Assembly: GCF_041381155.1 (NCBI RefSeq)
Contig: NC_091139.1
Span: 9,982,383-10,046,382, forward strand
Length of the DNA stretch: 64,000 nt
DNA from: Argopecten irradians
Taxonomy: Eukaryota; Mollusca; Bivalvia; Pectinida; Pectinidae
Direction: 5' to 3'
Shown: piece after piece, positions 60,901 to 64,000 of the stretch
Layout of the letters: each line of letters opens with the position of its first letter
Position numbering within the stretch: the stretch's first letter is position 1
The notes under the pieces: model-generated
Told to the model about the DNA's origin: nothing
The model's database searches: none
The model's input: the letters and a program-made list of their open reading frames with translations, nothing else
Made by a program: the position numbers and the translations under genes

Positions 60901-61290
60901 AGATAACATGTCGGACATGTGACTGTGTATATCGATATATTACATGTATATGTTAACGCAGTAGCCAAATTCAGTTGGATTCTAGATAAATATTAAACTT
61001 TTGATTTTAAAAAATAAGTTGCATCAAATTTAAAAACCGAGCTGTGCATGTCAACAACACGACAAATTCTTAATTTGATGTTGTTGATTTTTTAATTAAC
61101 CGAGGCGATGAAGACACACTGTTTACATATTCACGATCAAATTTGATACTGCGCAATTTCGCTGCGTGCAATTGTCATGGCCAAACTTTACCTCTAGAAG
61201 AAACACTATGTCCGAATCTTCGTCTTTTTGCCATTCTTCGAATTCCTGCACAAGAATATCAGTGTTTTTCTTTTCATTTTCAGATGTCAT
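36965..61290 (-). CDS. BIRC6-like E2 ubiquitin-conjugating protein without BIR domain, 907 aa, 32 coding exons
   Basis: Exons on the minus strand: 61192-61290 (ATG at 61290), 59830-59911, 59038-59058, 58709-58785, 58120-58169, 57166-57226, 56700-56744, 56365-56430, 55373-55436, 54840-54955, 54228-54304, 53729-53795, 53301-53366, 52831-52949, 50787-50859, 50298-50373, 48126-48175, 47550-47741, 44138-44174, 43697-43785, 42987-43186, 42797-42828, 42076-42203, 41583-41652, 41215-41282, 41011-41091, 39955-39995, 39281-39418, 38528-38615, 38038-38155, 37332-37447, 36965-37081 (TGA). All phases agree. Residues about 225-335 form an E2-like fold ([25 protein letters not shown]) aligning with UBE2Q, but VTNMELL has Asn306 where UBE2Q has the catalytic Cys. 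Residues about 365-907 align with the C-terminal end of BIRC6: KGIGYGH, a helical region, then a UBC domain (about 690-870) with [20 protein letters not shown] (HPN-like), catalytic-type Cys767 in [11 protein letters not shown] and DPYFNEPGF. Role inferred: ubiquitin transfer. No BIR domain or signal peptide. Confidence 0.88.
38127..38311 (-). repeat. 45-bp tandem array duplicating the exon 30 splice acceptor of the E2-like gene
   Basis: The first 21 coding bases of exon 30 (encoding VLVSIQS) plus its upstream acceptor (CTATCACAG) are repeated head-to-tail. Possible exon starts lie at 38155, 38200, 38245, 38266 and 38311. Spacings are 45, 45, 21 and 45 bp, all multiples of three, and the frame is open throughout (repeat peptide [15 protein letters not shown]). 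The inner four have GTA or TTA after CAG with the same upstream context. This could give in-frame length variants inside the UBC domain. Confidence 0.85.
39001..39060. repeat. short dispersed repeat tail in intron 28
   Basis: Positions 38755-39060 resemble another mollusc dispersed repeat: 'actagaactgtcgccagagt', 'tcaagtagtttaggaggagt', 'acagacagacaggcagcgaa', then a run of c and 'cattacagggggtatata'. No coding content. Confidence 0.5.
40078..40560. mobile_element. Tc1/mariner (pogo-like) MITE in intron 26
   Basis: Left end cagtggaacttggttaatat, right end gtataaaccaagttccactg (inverted match of about 20 bp), flanked by TA on both sides (40076-40077 and 40561-40562). The 483-bp body has further inverted subterminal motifs ('cgagttatccgagt', 'attatccgagttc') and no intact transposase; the ORF at 40334-40546 is not recognised. 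CAGT...G ends and a TA duplication fit the pogo/Tigger group. Confidence 0.85.
42300..42430. repeat. 60-bp tandem duplication in intron 22
   Basis: Two copies of about 60 bp: aggtcaagtaaaatttggag, cattagaataaagagatgaa, act...ccaactatttattcaa. They differ at a few positions only, so the duplication is recent. Confidence 0.85.
42505..42696. mobile_element. small MITE in intron 22
   Basis: Left end attactgtaaagcttggtat, tttcgcgg; the right end inverted reads attaccgtgaagccggttat, tttgcgga. About 190 bp with inverted ends of about 27 bp and no ORF. A related tail ('tgaaagtagccggctatacggta') is near 63841-63863. Confidence 0.75.
44475..44834. mobile_element. MITE, 'AAAGATGCTCCACCGC' family, copy B
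   Basis: Starts aaagatgctccaccgctgac, ends ggcggtggagcatattt. The body matches copies at 45453-45824 and 2811-3560, including 'cttcagttacaaaagttact', 'caattaattgcatcccgaa' and 'gtgcatgcaccaaaggc'. Lies in intron 18 of the E2-like gene. Confidence 0.85.
45453..45824. mobile_element. MITE, 'AAAGATGCTCCACCGC' family, copy C
   Basis: Starts ttaaagatgctccaccgctg and ends gcggtggagcatctttaa, giving clean inverted ends of about 18 bp. Closest relative in the window is 44475-44834, about 1 kb away in the same intron and orientation. Confidence 0.85.
46110..47549. repeat. 36-37-bp minisatellite seeded at the exon 18 donor of the E2-like gene
   Basis: About 38 copies of a unit reading tacagtaccctgtggtgacc, ataccctccttatcttt on the plus strand. 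On the minus strand each reads GAGG|GTATGG-like, matching the end of exon 18 and its donor (GGAG|GTATGG at 47550). Copies next to the exon use 'gtgctgacc' and the distant ones 'gtggtgacc' and 'gtaatgacc', showing spread in blocks away from the exon. It fills the start of intron 18. Confidence 0.9.
48656..49063. mobile_element. MITE, 'GGCCCACTATCTTTCCG' ends
   Basis: Starts aaagggccactatctttccg and ends ccggaaaggtatagtgggcc. It is the same family as 7573-7981 in reverse orientation. About 408 bp, no ORF; lies in intron 16 of the E2-like gene. Confidence 0.85.
49064..50150. repeat. about 150-bp tandem repeat, six to seven copies, in intron 16
   Basis: Each unit holds aacttcaactgccaaaatcc, aagatggctgcctggtggcc, atcttgtttttccgatcagc and ccatgtgaagtttgaacaaa. 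A tail with gacggacgccggacgacaga and 'gatgatggtgggc' ends it, as in other mollusc dispersed repeats. A diverged related stretch begins near 48440. ORFs on both strands here (49061-50156) follow from the repeat. Confidence 0.85.
51955..52080. repeat. 50-bp tandem duplication in intron 14
   Basis: About 2.5 copies of gagggtaaaatcctgttgac, ttagtcgacaacgaagaag. The third copy is diverged. Confidence 0.8.
52314..52785 (+). repeat. mollusc-type dispersed repeat in intron 14
   Basis: Head aacaagaaggctcatgggcc, ttaacggccatctga. Body has about three units with 'gacctatttgacccc' type text, 'aatgaaggtcaaggtcattc' and 'gtagcccttcatcctagcat'. End 'caggtcagatgacctaaaa'. Inverse relative of 27235-27905. 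Confidence 0.75.
52985..53105. repeat. 57-bp tandem duplication next to exon 14 acceptor
   Basis: Two near-identical copies of cacactctctgcaccatagc, caatgtgcatgggtaacaat, gcaaacaa. The minus-strand motif CTATGGTGCAGAGAGTG resembles the beginning of exon 14 (CTATGATGCAGAGAGTG), so the unit may derive partly from the exon. Confidence 0.7.
55550..55880. mobile_element. MITE-like dispersed repeat, copy B
   Basis: Shares 'aactccattcgatagaggat', 'ctgacaacatcccataagga' and 'gttcggatgacct' with 31655-31720. The far end (cgtgacccctaatgagatgt, tatcagatc) is the start inverted, which supports a terminal-inverted-repeat element of about 320 bp. Confidence 0.65.
55914..56230. repeat. dispersed repeat, copy B
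   Basis: Matches 29561-29860 along its length, starting accggtacaagtggttcgtt. Lies in intron 8 of the E2-like gene. The plus-strand ORF at 56082-56327 overlaps it and is not recognised. Confidence 0.7.
57251..57493. repeat. 100-bp tandem duplication carrying a dispersed-repeat head, 2.4 copies
   Basis: The unit gaaattactcaaagtgctat, ctggtgccacagaaaaagat, aaaacaagaggtccaatggg, cttgaacattcatctgacat, acacagaaagacgtttaata repeats with a period of exactly 100 bp and no differences seen between the first two copies. It lies just upstream of exon 6 of the E2-like gene. Confidence 0.9.
58215..58305. repeat. 45-bp tandem duplication in intron 4
   Basis: Two copies of catcctcactcaataaataa, agattattattatcttct, with identical sequence. 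Short and probably recent. Confidence 0.75.
59038..59058 (-). CDS. 21-nt microexon of the E2-like gene
   Basis: A T-rich tract and CAG acceptor precede GGCATGTGAATCTGAGACCAG, written here as 21 positions, and GTATGTT follows as donor. Its phase (1 in, 1 out) fits between exon 59830-59911 and exon 58709-58785 and adds GHVNLRP without changing the frame. Skipping also keeps the frame, so it may be an alternative microexon. Confidence 0.5.
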
Positions 61291-62330
61291 TTTAGTATTT
61301 TTCACGGAAGTGACGTCATTTCTACCTCCTTCGCAGAAGAGCATCAACATTCAAACCACGTGACGAGCACCTGTTGGCAGCGCGAAAAAATGAAAACTAC
61401 CGCTAATCCAAAAGCAGCTCTGTTCACAGATACTATAATAAGACGACGCCATTTTCTGTCTTAAAGTCTCTTGAGCTACACTATTGCAGCTAAAAAATAG
61501 GGAGTCAGTGTGCTTGGTTTTTTCCCTCTCCCGTTAGGCATATAAAATATGATATTTTTCAGCATTTCTTGCTAAAAATCAAATTACTTTAAATATTCAC
61601 TAAAATGTGAAAACTAAAAACCAATAGGTGATAATTCCACACCTAAATGATTATAATTCCCATCTCAGTGAACCTAAAAGAGACTTACAGCAAAAATTAA
61701 CGCGATACATGTATACACGTAGCTAAAAAAGTTGTAGCACCTGCGAAACATTGAAGTAAAAAAAAGGTGAAATATAAAAAATGCACCTTTTGATAATTGC
61801 CGCCATATTGGAAATTTCTTAAAAGCAATAGAAGTCTATTTTTTGACATATTTTCTATAAGGCAACTTGCTACAAATTGCAAATTGACACCTACGAGACT
61901 GAAACTATCACCAGAGCCGATCCTTAAATAGGTATGGCGCATATCGGCCCGTTCTAGACCCATAAGAGGTCTAAAATGGTTGATGGACACTCTGGTGGGT
62001 CCATAAATAACTTCTATGAAATGTAACTACAATGTAAACTCTCAGATCCCTGTAATTATTTCGGGTATGGAGCCTTGTAACAATTATCGTTATCTAATCC
62101 ATCCTATGGTCCTAGTAACTGACATCGGTGATGCACACACCTGATAAATGTTTATGTTTATTATGACAAGCTTAACACTTCATCATCATGTGTAAAGGTT
62201 GGACACTGTTTTGGGGCGTAACAGAAAGATTTTACAAAAATGATGACAAGAAGATTTATTTACAAAACTACAACAACCCACATGCCAGGCAAGAACTCGT
62301 ATCAGTATGGGACTGTATGAGATGCTTACA
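61291..62330. other. upstream region of the E2-like gene; no further gene seen
   Basis: The promoter and 5' untranslated region of the minus-strand E2-like gene should lie just above 61290. The 61320-61460 stretch is less AT-rich and has CACGTG (61358-61363) and 'ggcagcgcg', but no motif decides a start site. The minus ORF at 61697-61990 is not recognised and lacks splice or domain support. Confidence 0.45.
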
Positions 62331-62335
62331 TATCG

Positions 62336-62697
62336 CCTCCTCGATATTCCAGGGCTTCTGATCACTTACGATCTCTACACCCCTGGACTATCTCATAGTG
62401 AAATAGAAGGCAGTTCAGCGGAAAACATTTGACCAATCACAGGCTAGCAAAGATTTCCTTTGAAGACTACAGAGAGAGCGATGACTAACATCAAAGCCAC
62501 ACAGTCACAGTGTACCGTTATACGGCTCTTTTGATGTACATCAAATGACTAAATTACCTGTTCTATTCTGTTGCCTTCAGTTTTACTATGAGATAGTCCA
62601 GGGGTGTAGAGATCGTTAGTGATCGGAACCCCTGGAATATCGAGGATAGGGGTGTAGAGATCGTTAGTGATCGGAAGCCCTGGAATATCGAGGATGA
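62336..62697. mobile_element. MITE, 'CATCCTCGATACTCCAGGGG' family, with a duplicated right end
   Basis: Left end cctcgatattccagggcttc, then tgatcacttacgatctctac. The right end (gggtgtagagatcgttagtg, atcggaacccctggaatatc, gagga) occurs twice in tandem at about 62597-62647 and 62648-62697. Core matches 10480-10801 and 63018-63336. Confidence 0.85.
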
Positions 62698-63017
62698 CAT
62701 ATCGTTGTAGTTGCTTAATTATACTTCTAAAGAAATTAGCATTTATGATTTGACTCTGCTCATCACGTATGCATCTGTGTTCTTTAAATATAAAATAGAA
62801 AGTAAAAGGTTGCATTTCTGTAACACTTTTGTAAAAAAAAAAAAAAAAAAAAAACTAAAAAAAAACTAGATCGTTCTGTCATTTGAACACAAGAAAATTA
62901 ATTGTGTTTGAACATGGTAAGACATACACCTGGTATTCTTTTATGTTTTTAGAGATTTAGCTTTTAACATTTCGGTAAAACTCGATAGATTTTACAACGA
63001 TGGACCAAGAAGATGGC

Positions 63018-63336
63018 CATCCTCGATACTCCAGGGCTTCCGATCACTTACGATCTCTACACCCCTGGACTATCTCATTGTAAAACTGGAGGCAACAGAA
63101 CAGAACAGGTAATTTAGTCGTTTGATGTACATCAAAAGAGCCATATAACGGTACATTGTGGTTGACTGTGTGGCTTTGAAGTTGGGCGTCGCTCTCTCTG
63201 TAGTCTTCAAAAGAAATCTTTGCTGGTCTGTGATTGGTCTAATGTTTTCCGCTGAGCTGCCTTCAATATCACTATGAGATAGTCCAGGGGTGTAGAGATC
63301 GTAAGTGATCGGAACCCCTGGAGTATCGAGGATGCG
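63018..63336. mobile_element. MITE, 'CATCCTCGATACTCCAGGGG' family, full copy
   Basis: Starts catcctcgatactccagggc, ends ctggagtatcgaggatg, about 319 bp, inverted ends of about 65 bp. The core is in the opposite orientation to the copy at 10480-10801. No ORF. Confidence 0.85.
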
Positions 63337-63416
63337 CTGAAGATGGCAGATGAAGTGAGTTAATTATTTACAGATATGTTTGATTTTGTAAAGGACTCTA
63401 ACATGCATTTTGTACT

Positions 63417-63482
63417 AGTCATCCTCGATACTCTAGGGGTTCCGTCACTTACGATCTCTTCACCTCTGGACTATCTCATAGA
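63417..63482. mobile_element. single end of the same MITE family
   Basis: About 65 bp: tcatcctcgatactctaggg, gttccgtcacttacgatctc, ttcacctctggactatctca. Only one terminal repeat is present, without core or partner end. Confidence 0.8.
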
Positions 63483-64000
63483 GGATGTGTACTAATATGC
63501 GAAAATATAAAGTGACGTTCGTTTACATACGTGCTTGCTGCATCTAGAAATTACAGTGTATATCGATTTGAACCCACCAAAGTGTCTACAGACCATTTTT
63601 AAAAGACATTTTAGAGATCTAGATAAAAATATGTAAAATCATATTCTACATTGTACTATACACCTAAATGGTCGAAAACTCGGAGACAAAAATATACTCC
63701 ACCTAATTTAAGTTTAGTTTTATTGTCCCTTTAAGAATTGGTTTTATTATAAATATACCCATGAAGGCAAATCTTTAAATTTGGATTCGCTGATTTTTCT
63801 TATTCTACTTTTTGGTCCGAATAGCGAACATTTTGAATCGTGAAAGTAGCCGGCTATACGGTAGAATAAGATATAGACGTCGCGCACAATGTTCGGTCAC
63901 TTTTATGTAACGTTATTGAATGTAAAAGACGTCATTATCTTATAACATGACGAGCGCAATTGACGTCATTTCCGACATTCGGCAAACCTGCAAGACAAAG
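63483..64000. other. no gene seen; contains several TGACGTCA-like sites
   Basis: AT-rich sequence. Near the right edge (63876-63980) are repeated gacgtcat, aacgttat and tgacgtcattt motifs and a 'gagcgcaattgacgtcattt' segment, recalling the MITE at 532-706. A transposon end is more likely than a promoter. No exon recognised. Confidence 0.45.

Noticed and set aside
36965..61290. Calling the minus-strand gene BIRC6 itself
   Set aside because: The C-terminal half aligns well, but the protein has a complete 907-aa chain with its own start, no BIR domain and an N-terminal UBE2Q-like fold.
61697..61990. 97-aa minus-strand ORF upstream of the E2-like gene
   Set aside because: No recognisable domain, no splice partners, and its hydrophobic end reads through AT-rich sequence. 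Probably chance.

Overview
The window is AT-rich, intron-rich animal nuclear DNA. Gene content, GT-AG introns and the repeat families point to a mollusc, most likely a bivalve. The repeats include many MITEs, tRNA-like SINE relics, heads of the form 'caagaggcccatgggccttaa...tcacctga', and very many minisatellites. The species assignment is an inference. There is no prokaryotic, organellar or viral gene content. Gene models were built by hand, by translating exons and matching splice phase.

Layout. (1) 1-9750 is repeat-rich and has no convincing host gene. It holds a minisatellite at the left edge, several MITEs (one a hAT-type element nested in another MITE), a decayed LINE reverse-transcriptase piece on the minus strand (about 4905-5345) and tRNA-like SINE relics. 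(2) 9753-11157 (minus) holds two exons of the C-terminal zinc-binding part of an RBR ubiquitin ligase of RNF14 type. No upstream exons were found. (3) 11265-13510 is a large minisatellite. (4) 13510-19035 (minus) holds the first four coding exons of ORC1 (BAH domain and start of the disordered region). The AAA+ ATPase part was not found in the window. (5) 19036-19454 is a 419-bp divergent promoter with a perfect E2F consensus on the ORC1 side. (6) 19455-28813 (plus) holds PRPF38A, complete in nine coding exons (349 aa). A near-identical 1.26-kb tandem copy of its exon 6-7 region is present, and one copy of exon 7 is broken. A 1,046-bp foldback transposon with an 11-bp target duplication sits in intron 1. 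(7) 29400-36900 is intergenic, with three large tandem arrays (about 120, 20 and 29 bp units). (8) 36965-61290 (minus) holds a complete 32-exon gene for a 907-aa protein. It has an N-terminal E2-like fold without the catalytic cysteine and a C-terminal region homologous to the C-terminal end of BIRC6, including an active-type UBC domain, but no BIR domain. (9) 61291-64000 is intergenic with several copies of one MITE family.

ORC1 (replication licensing) and PRPF38A (spliceosome B complex) are head-to-head neighbours in human too, so this pair is an old conserved bidirectional promoter. The most unusual signal is that several intronic minisatellites start exactly at exon-intron junctions and carry copies of the splice site. 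The clear cases are ORC1 exon 3 and exon 4 donors, and E2-gene exon 18 donor and exon 30 acceptor. In exon 30 the duplicated acceptors keep the reading frame open.
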